A DNA stretch of 8,011 nucleotides from JBEKZQ01 sp049509675 (GCA_049509675.1 JBEKZQ010000293.1:1-8011), one strand, 5' to 3'; positions 1-6,545 are shown, counted from the first letter of the stretch. Notes: generated by a model not told the origin, from the sequence alone. Program-made: numbers and translations.

Positions 1-255
1 CAACAGCGCGCCTTGCAGGGCCAGGTTGTCGGCCTCGGTGCCGCTGCCGGTGAAGACCATCTCGTCGGGCTCGGCGCCAAGCAAGCTGGCGACCCCGGCC
101 CGGGCCCGTTCCACAGCCTCACGGGCCTGTCGCCCCTCGGCATAGAGGCTCGAAGGGTTGCCCCAGAACTCGCCAAGGTACGGCCACATGGCCTCCCGCA
201 CCTGCGGATCGGGCGCGGTGGTGGCGGCATTATCGAAATAGATGCGTTCGGGCAT
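1..255 (-). CDS. Cysteine desulfurase, NifS/IscS type (N-terminal 85 residues, cut by window edge)
   Basis: PLP-dependent enzyme that removes sulfur from cysteine to give alanine and an enzyme-bound persulfide for Fe-S cluster or other thio-cofactor synthesis. Reading from ATG at 255, the protein opens with YFDNAATT (residues 6-13), then GNPSSLYAEGRQAREAVE (about 34-51), LLGAEPDE (about 61-68) and FTGSGTEADNLAL (about 71-83). This is the classic order of the class V aminotransferase-fold cysteine desulfurases; the GNPSS and SGTEADN blocks favour the NifS/IscS group. The PLP lysine and the catalytic cysteine lie beyond the window, so activity cannot be confirmed. The start is two bases after the stop of the upstream GTPase gene and has a GGGGAG ribosome binding site 7 nt upstream. 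The context makes it the third gene of an ABC ATPase-GTPase-desulfurase operon. A selenocysteine lyase or another aminotransferase of the same fold is a less likely alternative. Confidence 0.93.
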   Translation of the reverse strand, partial: MPERIYFDNAATTAPDPQVREAMWPYLGEFWGNPSSLYAEGRQAREAVERARAGVASLLGAEPDEMVFTGSGTEADNLALQGALL

Positions 256-257
256 GG

Positions 258-959
258 CTATTCTCCCCGATAGAACGTCTGGTTCTCCAATGCCCGCACC
301 ACGCCGAAATGCGCCTGCCAGCCGATCTCCTTCTTGCCCACGCATATGGTGCATGTGCCTACCGGCGGATTGCCGCGCAGGAAGAGCGGCCCATCGACTT
401 CGGGGGTCTGGAGAATCTCCGTCACCAGCGGATCGATGCCGATGCCGTGCAGGGCGTTCACCTCGCGGACCATCGTATTGGGGGCCACGTCCTGGATCCG
501 CGCCCGAAACACTTCGCGCTCGGCCTGCGACACGCGGTCGATCTTCGTCACCACGGCGATGTCGGCCAGCGAGAGCATCGGGCCGACCTTCAGCGGCAAG
601 TTCATGCCGCTGGTGGCTTCCAGCACGATCAGCCCCAGCCCGCCGTCCACGTAAGGCGCACAGCGCAGGCATAGTCCGGCGGTTTCCACCAGGAGCACGT
701 CGCAGTCCGACTGTTCGGCCCAGCGCAGCGCGTCGCCCAGGACCATCACGTGGCAGTGGTCCGGGCACAATTCGCCCGTGTACACCTTGCGGGTGGGAAT
801 GCCGAATTCCTTGGCCAGCAACTGGTCTTCGTCGGCGAACTGCACGTCGAGCTTGAGAAAGGCCACGCGGCTGCCGGCCTTCAGGAGTTTGCGCGTGGCG
901 TGACGGAGCACGGAGGTCTTGCCGGTCGTGGCCGGTCCGGCGCAAATGACGACTCTCAT
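258..959 (-). CDS. CobW/HypB/P47K-like G3E GTPase with three cysteine pairs
   Basis: 233-residue P-loop GTPase of the SIMIBI/G3E class, whose characterised members (HypB, UreG, CobW/ZNG1, MeaB) use GTP to deliver metal or cofactor to a target enzyme. Visible motifs are the Walker A loop GPATTGKT (8-15), a switch-type VETAG (91-95), and TKID (138-141) in place of the guanine-specificity NKxD. Three cysteine groups stand out: CPDHCH (65-70), CLRC (97-100, directly after ETAG) and CTIC (203-206). They could bind a metal or an Fe-S cluster, which is an inference. There is no histidine-rich metal store of the HypB kind and no transmembrane segment, so it should be cytosolic. The ATG at 959 overlaps the stop of the ATPase gene by 4 bp (ATGA), with AGGGGG 4 nt upstream. 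The gene ends two bases before the desulfurase start. It resembles proteins loosely annotated as 'cobalamin synthesis protein P47K', but nothing here points to cobalamin. The exact substrate is unknown. Confidence 0.86.
   Translation of the reverse strand: MRVVICAGPATTGKTSVLRHATRKLLKAGSRVAFLKLDVQFADEDQLLAKEFGIPTRKVYTGELCPDHCHVMVLGDALRWAEQSDCDVLLVETAGLCLRCAPYVDGGLGLIVLEATSGMNLPLKVGPMLSLADIAVVTKIDRVSQAEREVFRARIQDVAPNTMVREVNALHGIGIDPLVTEILQTPEVDGPLFLRGNPPVGTCTICVGKKEIGWQAHFGVVRALENQTFYRGE
263..268 (-). promoter_or_regulatory. Ribosome binding site of the cysteine desulfurase gene
   Basis: GGGGAG on the minus strand lies 7 nt before the ATG at 255. It sits inside the last codons of the GTPase gene, so desulfurase translation probably follows directly from GTPase translation. 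Confidence 0.7.
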
Positions 960-1747
960 GCGACCCCCTGCAGTTCCCGAGCGTCCAGCCGCAGGCCCTG
1001 TCGCAACTTCTCCCGCAACGCGGAAAGGGCGTCATCCAGCCGGTTCACGTGGATCGAGACACCCCGCTCGTCGTCGTTGGTGTAAAGCACCTGCGTGACG
1101 CATCCGCGGTGCATGACGATGCGGAAGTCGCTCAACAGTGCGATGCGCGGATCGTGCGTCACGAAAATGAATATCTTGCGGTACTGCCGCAGCAACTGGA
1201 TGGCCCGGGTGCGATGGATGCCCGCGTTTTCCACCTCGTCCAACAGCACCACGGGCGTGCTGCAGATGACCGTTGCGTCGGCAATCAACAGCGCCCGGGT
1301 CTGGCCGCCGGAGAGTTCTGTCATGCGGTTGTCCAGGTCGATCGCCTCGCCGGTCAGCTTGTTGGCAAACTCGATGGCCTGTTGGACCAACAGCGGCGAC
1401 TCCTCCGCCCCGGTGCGTATCCGGGAATGCGTCAGCAGGAACTCGCGGACCGGCAGGTCGGAGAGAAACGTCGTGTGCTGGGTGATCAAGGCGATGGGGT
1501 TTCGGGCCGGGTTGTAGCGGAACTCGGGCGGGGCCGGGCGGTCGTTGATCAAGACTCGTCGACCGGTTGGGGTATCCGCATCGGCAAATAGCTCGAGGTC
1601 GTTGATAAAGGTTGTCTTGCCGGAGCCGGTGGGCCCGACGATGCTCACCACTTGGCCCATCGTCATGTCGATGCGGCCGAACGACTCAGGACGACCGTTG
1701 CGGCCGTGCCCGCTCAGAATCGAAATCTTCTCAATCATCATAAACAT
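956..1747 (-). CDS. Stand-alone ABC-type ATPase with unusual D-loop
   Basis: 263-residue ATP-binding cassette protein without any membrane segment. It has Walker A GPTGSGKTT (38-46), a Q-loop glutamine in LITQH (Q90), the signature LSGGQ (145-149), Walker B VVLLDE (166-171) and a switch histidine in VTHDP (H198). The residues after Walker B read VENAGIHR instead of the usual PTSALDP, so the conserved proline and the D-loop aspartate are missing. The signature is followed by TRALLIADA rather than RVAIARAL. These departures set it apart from ordinary importer ATPases. No permease or binding protein is encoded beside it. It is followed by a G3E GTPase (4-bp overlap) and a NifS-like desulfurase, so a soluble SufC-like role in cofactor assembly is as plausible as transport. 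Both are inferences. The start is uncertain: ATG codons occur at 1747, 1741 and 1738, and none has a clear Shine-Dalgarno sequence. The last ~40 residues form a charged, probably helical tail. Confidence 0.9.
   Translation of the reverse strand: MFMMIEKISILSGHGRNGRPESFGRIDMTMGQVVSIVGPTGSGKTTFINDLELFADADTPTGRRVLINDRPAPPEFRYNPARNPIALITQHTTFLSDLPVREFLLTHSRIRTGAEESPLLVQQAIEFANKLTGEAIDLDNRMTELSGGQTRALLIADATVICSTPVVLLDEVENAGIHRTRAIQLLRQYRKIFIFVTHDPRIALLSDFRIVMHRGCVTQVLYTNDDERGVSIHVNRLDDALSALREKLRQGLRLDARELQGVA
964..969 (-). promoter_or_regulatory. Ribosome binding site of the G3E GTPase gene
   Basis: AGGGGG on the minus strand lies 4 nt before the ATG at 959, within the final codons of the ABC ATPase gene. 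The spacing is slightly short. Together with the ATGA stop-start overlap it suggests translational coupling. Confidence 0.55.
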
Positions 1748-1845
1748 TCACATGCTTAGGAGGAGTTCTTCGCACAACCATAGGGGTGTTTCAGAATAAG
1801 AAGCGTTATTTTGCAAGTACCGTACCGATCGTGGTGAAATCGTGT

Positions 1846-1859
1846 CTTTGCGGCCAAAG
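1846..1859 (-). other. Small hairpin in the operon leader
   Basis: CTTTG and CAAAG form a 5-bp stem around a 4-nt loop, roughly 100 nt before the ATPase start. It is too short and lacks a T run, so it is not a convincing terminator. It is recorded only as local structure and may be chance. Confidence 0.2.
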
Positions 1860-1895
1860 GCGGAGTTTTTCCCCGTATCGACGCACAGCACGATA

Positions 1896-1915
1896 GCATT
1901 AACCGTTAAATATGC
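1896..1915. promoter_or_regulatory. Imperfect palindrome, possible operator
   Basis: TTAAC-C-GTTAA (1899-1909) is a perfect 5+1+5 inverted repeat, and flanking GCAT/ATGC extends it with a two-base bulge. It lies in the most AT-rich part of the gap, about 150-190 nt upstream of the ATPase gene, where a regulator could bind. No regulator gene is in the window and the site occurs once, so function is speculative. Confidence 0.25.
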
Positions 1916-1982
1916 CAGCAGACCCGTGCCTGGAGATTGTACTACCGTGACGGGCGATGGATTCAGAAGGAAATGAAGGCTC

Positions 1983-4900
1983 TTACCACGAACCGAGCAC
2001 GGAATCGGCGGCCAAGAGCATGGGGCCGATTTTCTTGACCGCGGTCTGGCGGACCGCAACCCGCGCTATGGTGGTCACCAACGAGGCATTGGTCGAAATG
2101 GTGGAAGCACCGGACTTCGGCGCCGCGGCCTGCGCGAACGTCGTGTCGTGCGCGGCTGCCGCAGCAGCGCTGGTCGCTGTGGTAGACGTGGTCACCAAAC
2201 TGCTCGGGATCGGCGAATCAATCGTACTCATCTCGCTCCGCGAGATGGAATTCATCACGCGGAGCGTGGTGACTGCTTTCGAGAGCAGGGCAGTTGTTGC
2301 TTCGCCAATCCTCAGTGAGGCCGATCGCGATACAGAGGCGCCAGTCGCCAACATGGCGCTGGCTGGCTTGCCCACCTGCTTCTGGTCGGCATCGTGCAGA
2401 TACTGGTTAACGACCGCGGCCTGGATCGCCGAATGGCCGGTGCCGGAAACCGTGGCCACCGCGGCGATCGGTTGCAGCGGAGATTGGACGGTCTGGATAC
2501 TCGGGGATGCCGTCTGGATCGGGGCTGGAATAGCTTCTACATTCGAGGATGGAACCGCTTCGGTCGTGAGGAGGGCTGGGGCCATCTCGCTCGCACCGGC
2601 CTGCGAGATATCTGCGGCAGAGGCAGACGCATCGGCCGTGACGGACCCGCCGCCGGCCCCGAAGTTCAACACCAGGTTGCCGCCGGCAAACTCGATGCCG
2701 CCGCTGTCCACCGCCGACGAACCGGTGTACTGGAGCACGCCGCCGACAAGCGTCGTTCCGCCCGTAAAACCGCCGGCTTGGTTGCCGCCGCTGGCCGTAT
2801 TGCTCAACGTCAACATCCCGCTGCCGATCTTGGTCAGCCCGCCGCTGCCGCTGACTAGGCCGGCGATGGCCAAATTGTGGCCGTTGGTGTCAATCGTGCC
2901 GCCGCCGGCGCCGATCGTGATGGGCGCGGTCGTGGTGAAGTCGGCGCCCGCGCGCAGAGTGCCGCTGTCGAGGTCGATGCCGGTCGCGCCCGGCTGCGCG
3001 TTGATTCCCGGCACGGTGACCCGGCCGCTCTGCACAACGCTAACCGCGCCTCCGGAGTCCAGGGCGATGGGGTTATTGACCGTGAGGTCTCCGCCCGAGC
3101 CGATCACGGTTCCCGTGTTGCTGGAGGCCTCAAGGGAATCCAGGGTCTCGACAGCATTGACCGTCGTGACCTCCTGGCTCACGTTGAACGGGCTGGTGGT
3201 TGCGGAGGTCAGGTTGTATGCAGTTACCTGCAAGGTGTAGCCCGTGCCCAAGGCGTCGAGGTTCAGGTCCGGGAACGTAGCCACGTCGTTGACGGCTTGG
3301 ACCGTGAGCGTGCCTCCCAGCGTGGCGTTGCCGGGATTGCTCCCCAGCGCGACGGTCACGTCGCCCGTGTATGCGCCGGCCGGATTGCCGTTGGCGTCTT
3401 CCACCAAGACGGTCAGGCCGAAGGGATTATTGACAGTTACAGGACCCGGTTGGAATGCCACGGCCAAGTTCGTGGCCGCACCGTTTGGCGTAAGACTCTG
3501 GGCCAGGTAGCTGTTGGGCCCTTGGGCATTGGCCGGGAAGCCCGGGGTCCCGACGTTGCCCTGAGGCCCGTTGGTGCCGATCGTCCCGGCATCACCCGGC
3601 GTGCCGGGCCCGGCGCCAGCCAATCCCGCCTTGCCACCGAGGCCGCCACCGCCCGGCGCGCCGGCCATTGCAGCATTACCGGCAGTGACGCTGCCGGAAT
3701 AAGTTGTTGCCGCGTCCAACTTGAGTTGGCCGCCGTTGAGATAAATGGCCCCGCCATGACCGTTCCCGCCACTGCCGCCGTAGCCGCCATTGCCGCCACG
3801 CCCACCACTTCCGCCCCACCCGCCCCGCCCACCAGGTCCTGCCGATTTGGTATTACGCGGAAGGGCGGTGTTCGTCTGATCGGCGGGGTTGGCTGCAGTG
3901 TTGCCGCCGGCTCCGCCGTTGCCGCCATTGGCGCCGGCGCCACCGACGCCACCTTGACCGCCAATGCCTGGCTGGCCGCCATTGCCGCCGGCGGCTTGGT
4001 CGGAGGAGAGCGCGCTGTCGAATACGGCCACAGTTCCCCCTAGCAGGGATATTCCACCGCCCCATGCGTGGCCACCCCAGCCGCCACCAGCCCCGCGGCC
4101 GCCATGCGCTCCGTTGCCGCCGGTGCCGCCATCGCCGCCGGCGCCGCCAAATCCGCCAGTGGAGGAGTACGTCTTCTGGTAACTAGTATAGTCGCCGCCG
4201 CCGTTCTCTCCGCCGTTGCCGCCTGGAGCCCCGCGGTGTCCTGCGCCGCCGATACCCGCGTTGCCGCCGTTGCCACCGCCACCTCCGTCCCCGCCTTGGG
4301 CCGAGTCGCCCGTGAGCGTCGCGGCAAGGAGATTCACCGTTCCGCCGCGCACGAGGATGCCGCCGCCAAAGGCATTGCCGCCTGGGCCACCGGTGCCGCC
4401 ATTTCCACCCGCACCGCCGCCGCCGCCGTGGCCACCCTCGCCTCCCCACCCGCCGTTACCTCCGCGACCACCGGGGCCATAAAGGCCGGTTCCCATAATG
4501 CTACAACCGGGCCCCCACCGGCCCCGGATGGCGCCAGTTCCGCCGCCACCGCCACCTCCACCGTAGTGGCCCACCCCATTGGCACCTTCCGCGCCCCCGG
4601 CACCACCGTTGCCACCCTTGGCGCCAGCGCCGCCGTCGCCGCCGTTTCCGCCTTCGGCGGAGTCATCGAGGAGTGTCACGGCAAGGAGATTCACCGTCCC
4701 GCTTTGCACGAGGATGCCGCCGCCAGAAGCATCGCCGGCGGCGCCGCCAGCACCGCCATTTGCACCCAGGCCTCCCGCACCTCCCGCGCCTCCCGAACCA
4801 CCTCGTCCACCAGGTCCTCCCGTGCCTCCCCCGCCACCGCGGCCGCCCGGGCATCGCCATGACCAGCCGAACCTGTAATATCCATCGGTCCAGTGATATC

Positions 4901-6545
4901 CACCATCTCCGCCGGCGCCTCCGTTGCCAGCAAAGCTGCCGGCGCCACCGGAGCCGCCGGCGCCGCCGAGCCCCCCTGTGTCCGCCGCCTTGGCAGAACC
5001 GCCGTTGCCGCCGTTGCCCGCCGTTGCGCTGTCCAACTGGAGGATTGAGTGCATCAGCACTACGGTTCCAGCGTTCACGAAGATGCCGCCGCCATTAGCT
5101 CCGCCCCCACTTCCTCCGCAACCTCCGGCGCCGCCTTGTCCTCCAAGACCACCCGAGCCGCCGGTTCCTCCGTAGCCGCCCCCTCCGCCCTCACCGCCGG
5201 CCCCTCCGCCGCCCCCTCGCCCAGTGCCGGAGTAAGGCCAATTTTCCGCAATATTGTTACCGGTGCCGCCATTGCCTCCCCTGCCGCCGCCGTTTCCCTC
5301 ACCGCCATGTCCACCGTTGCCGCCATCACCGCCCGCGGCGCCATTACCTCCGGGCAAACCGCCAGCGCCCCCCGGGCCGCCAGCACCTCCCTGGACAGAG
5401 TTGGACGTCACGTCGGAGTTGCTTATGGACAACTGGCCACTGGCGACGAAGATTCCGCCGCCAGCGGCATTGCCCGCATTGCCCCCGGCACCGCCGGCGC
5501 CGCCATTGGCTGCATTGAAGCCGTGGCCTCCCCTGCCGCCATCGCCGGCCCCGCCGCCGCTGCCGCCATCAACACCACTTCCACCTACATACGAACCGCT
5601 CGTGTGAAAAACGACGGAGCCACGGGTGCCACGACAACTGCCGCTGTGGCCGGGACCGCCGGGGACACCGAGGCCGCCGTTGCCCCCTGCGCCGCCGTTG
5701 CCGCCAGGGGCGCCACTTCCGCCGTTGCCGCCATTCCCGCCGGTTGCGCCGTTCCTGCCGGACTGAGTGCGACCTGGGGAATATTGACCATCTGCGCCGG
5801 CTGCCCCGTCCGTCCCCTTACCAGCCTTATTGACACCTTGCGCGCCATTGCCCCCGGCTCCACCGTTGCCTGCGACGGCGGTGTTGTGATCGATCGAGCA
5901 GTTGATGATGTTCAAGTTGCCGGACGCCAGATTGATGCCGCCGCCTTGGGCGGAGCCGCCATTGCCGCCGTTTCCGCCTGCCTTTCCATTTCCGTGTGAG
6001 GTGGCGCCGGTCGCCGCCGCTCCCGCTGATCCCGCGGCCCCCAGGGCCTGATTGCTCCGCACCGCCACGTTGCTCAGCGTTACCCGACCGCCGGCGATCG
6101 ACATGCCGCCCCCCGCGGCCGTGCCCCCGCTGCCGGCCGCGCGCTGGACTTTGCCGTTCTGAATCGTGAGGTCCTTCAGCACCACCGTCAGGCCCAGGCC
6201 GTTGGTGGGGACGATGTCCAGGACGCGGCCGCTGTTGGCGCCGTCGAGAAACGTGCTGCCTTGGCCGGCGCCGATGATCGTCAACGTCTCGTTTGACGCC
6301 GGGGCACTCCTGCCCGCGTTCCAATTCGAGATCGTCAAGTTGTTGACCTGGTAATACCCGGCTGACAGGACAATGGCGTTGCTCGCGTCGCTGTTGCCGT
6401 TCGCTTGTGCCACGTCGCTGATCAACGCGACCGCGTTGGGCGGCGCAAAGATGGCCAACAGCCGCCGCTGCTCAAGGGCTTCGAGCAACAATTGCCGGGA
6501 ACGCTTGTTCAACGGGCGGGCCTTGCGCCGTCGGGATGGCTTCAT
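1983..6545 (-). CDS. Giant glycine-rich LEPR-XLL-type exoprotein with beta-helix rungs, Ig-like and autotransporter-type repeats
   Basis: 1520-residue protein, probably secreted or surface-located. Residues 1-20 are strongly basic and are followed by LEALEQRRLLA (21-31), a variant of the LEPR-XLL motif of planctomycete exoproteins. Residues ~35-145 look like a parallel beta-helix. From ~145 to ~1000 a rung of the form GGGI-x-V-x-x-G-x-V-x-L occurs eight times, starting at residues 145, 201, 362, 485, 608, 727, 829 and 931. The rungs are separated by linkers dominated by GGNGG, GGAGG and GGSGG, like mycobacterial PE_PGRS proteins. One Ig-like domain follows (~1020-1120, with VLVEDANGNP and GTLTVQ), then an autotransporter-associated beta-strand repeat (~1232-1276, GGLTKIGSG and GGTTLVGG). 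The last ~215 residues are Ser/Ala/Thr-rich and unrecognised, ending VLGSW with no obvious sorting signal. Only five cysteines are present (216, 304, 476, 565, 681). ATG at 6545 is preferred over ATG at 6713: it overlaps the sulfotransferase stop as ATGA, has AAGGAG 7 nt upstream, and places the basic/LEPR motif at the N terminus. A structural, adhesive or matrix role is inferred; no catalytic domain is visible. Confidence 0.9.
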   Translation of the reverse strand: MKPSRRRKARPLNKRSRQLLLEALEQRRLLAIFAPPNAVALISDVAQANGNSDASNAIVLSAGYYQVNNLTISNWNAGRSAPASNETLTIIGAGQGSTFLDGANSGRVLDIVPTNGLGLTVVLKDLTIQNGKVQRAAGSGGTAAGGGMSIAGGRVTLSNVAVRSNQALGAAGSAGAAATGATSHGNGKAGGNGGNGGSAQGGGINLASGNLNIINCSIDHNTAVAGNGGAGGNGAQGVNKAGKGTDGAAGADGQYSPGRTQSGRNGATGGNGGNGGSGAPGGNGGAGGNGGLGVPGGPGHSGSCRGTRGSVVFHTSGSYVGGSGVDGGSGGGAGDGGRGGHGFNAANGGAGGAGGNAGNAAGGGIFVASGQLSISNSDVTSNSVQGGAGGPGGAGGLPGGNGAAGGDGGNGGHGGEGNGGGRGGNGGTGNNIAENWPYSGTGRGGGGGAGGEGGGGGYGGTGGSGGLGGQGGAGGCGGSGGGANGGGIFVNAGTVVLMHSILQLDSATAGNGGNGGSAKAADTGGLGGAGGSGGAGSFAGNGGAGGDGGYHWTDGYYRFGWSWRCPGGRGGGGGTGGPGGRGGSGGAGGAGGLGANGGAGGAAGDASGGGILVQSGTVNLLAVTLLDDSAEGGNGGDGGAGAKGGNGGAGGAEGANGVGHYGGGGGGGGTGAIRGRWGPGCSIMGTGLYGPGGRGGNGGWGGEGGHGGGGGAGGNGGTGGPGGNAFGGGILVRGGTVNLLAATLTGDSAQGGDGGGGGNGGNAGIGGAGHRGAPGGNGGENGGGDYTSYQKTYSSTGGFGGAGGDGGTGGNGAHGGRGAGGGWGGHAWGGGISLLGGTVAVFDSALSSDQAAGGNGGQPGIGGQGGVGGAGANGGNGGAGGNTAANPADQTNTALPRNTKSAGPGGRGGWGGSGGRGGNGGYGGSGGNGHGGAIYLNGGQLKLDAATTYSGSVTAGNAAMAGAPGGGGLGGKAGLAGAGPGTPGDAGTIGTNGPQGNVGTPGFPANAQGPNSYLAQSLTPNGAATNLAVAFQPGPVTVNNPFGLTVLVEDANGNPAGAYTGDVTVALGSNPGNATLGGTLTVQAVNDVATFPDLNLDALGTGYTLQVTAYNLTSATTSPFNVSQEVTTVNAVETLDSLEASSNTGTVIGSGGDLTVNNPIALDSGGAVSVVQSGRVTVPGINAQPGATGIDLDSGTLRAGADFTTTAPITIGAGGGTIDTNGHNLAIAGLVSGSGGLTKIGSGMLTLSNTASGGNQAGGFTGGTTLVGGVLQYTGSSAVDSGGIEFAGGNLVLNFGAGGGSVTADASASAADISQAGASEMAPALLTTEAVPSSNVEAIPAPIQTASPSIQTVQSPLQPIAAVATVSGTGHSAIQAAVVNQYLHDADQKQVGKPASAMLATGASVSRSASLRIGEATTALLSKAVTTLRVMNSISRSEMSTIDSPIPSSLVTTSTTATSAAAAAAHDTTFAQAAAPKSGASTISTNASLVTTIARVAVRQTAVKKIGPMLLAADSVLGSW
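4322..4368 (-). repeat. Near-identical 47-bp copy (rung 6), partner at 4679-4725
   Basis: This segment matches 4679-4725 at 43 of 47 positions, with all four mismatches within an 8-base core between two identical arms of 19 and 20 bases. The offset is 357 bp (119 codons), so the reading frame is kept. It encodes the GGGILV...GGTVNLLA part of the rung. Confidence 0.8.
4679..4725 (-). repeat. Near-identical 47-bp copy (rung 5), partner at 4322-4368
   Basis: Partner of the rung-6 segment. It encodes GGGILVQSGTVNLLA against GGGILVRGGTVNLLA. The DNA-level identity is much higher than between the other rungs, suggesting a relatively recent in-frame duplication or gene conversion. Confidence 0.8.

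Larger units (their letters stand above)
1748..1982 (-). other. Non-coding gap between the exoprotein gene and the ATPase-GTPase-desulfurase operon
   Basis: 235 bp with lower GC than the genes around it. It should contain the promoter of the downstream operon and the 3' end of the exoprotein transcript. I see no convincing sigma-70 promoter: a TTGCAA on the minus strand near 1815 is only 12 nt from a TATTCT. I see no GC-rich hairpin followed by a T run that would be an intrinsic terminator. A reading frame can be drawn through it, but the composition and the lack of any recognisable motif argue against a gene. The minus-strand leader just before the ATPase ATG reads CTCCTCC, the complement of a Shine-Dalgarno sequence, so no ribosome binding site is visible there. 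Confidence 0.6.
3541..6113 (-). repeat. Polyglycine-rich modular repeat region (eight rungs and seven linkers)
   Basis: Coding repeat inside the exoprotein gene. Each unit is a rung of about 25-30 residues beginning GGGI or a close variant, followed by a long Gly-rich linker. Rung starts are spaced 56, 161, 123, 123, 119, 102 and 102 residues apart. Gly codons are mixed (GGC, GGT, GGA, GGG) rather than one reiterated triplet, which suggests selection on the protein rather than recent slippage of a microsatellite. Seen from the plus strand this appears as repeated ttgccgcc and ccgccg. Confidence 0.85.

Noticed and set aside
242..1747. Several plus-strand frames opposite the GTPase and ATPase genes
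   Set aside because: The opposite strand encodes proteins with complete Walker and family motifs; the plus-strand products have none.
1920..1982. Possible terminator after the exoprotein gene (CCCGT...ACGGG pairing)
   Set aside because: The stem is only 5 bp with a loop of more than 20 nt and no T run follows, so it is not a credible intrinsic terminator.
1748..2059. 103-residue minus-strand reading frame across the gap
   Set aside because: Half of it overlaps the exoprotein's 3' end in another frame. It has no recognisable motif and no ribosome binding site.
1957..3240. 427-residue plus-strand reading frame
   Set aside because: Antisense shadow of the exoprotein C-terminus. Its Ala/Pro/Val composition simply mirrors the GC-rich codons opposite.
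4068..5999. Long plus-strand Ala/Pro-rich reading frames opposite the glycine repeats
   Set aside because: The reverse complement of glycine codons (NCC) read in any frame rarely gives a stop, so long open frames are expected by composition. No domain or start signal supports them.
3541..6010. CRISPR-like or satellite repeat suggested by recurring ttgccgcc units
   Set aside because: The units are irregular, stay in one reading frame and encode glycine with mixed codons. There are no constant repeats with unique spacers.
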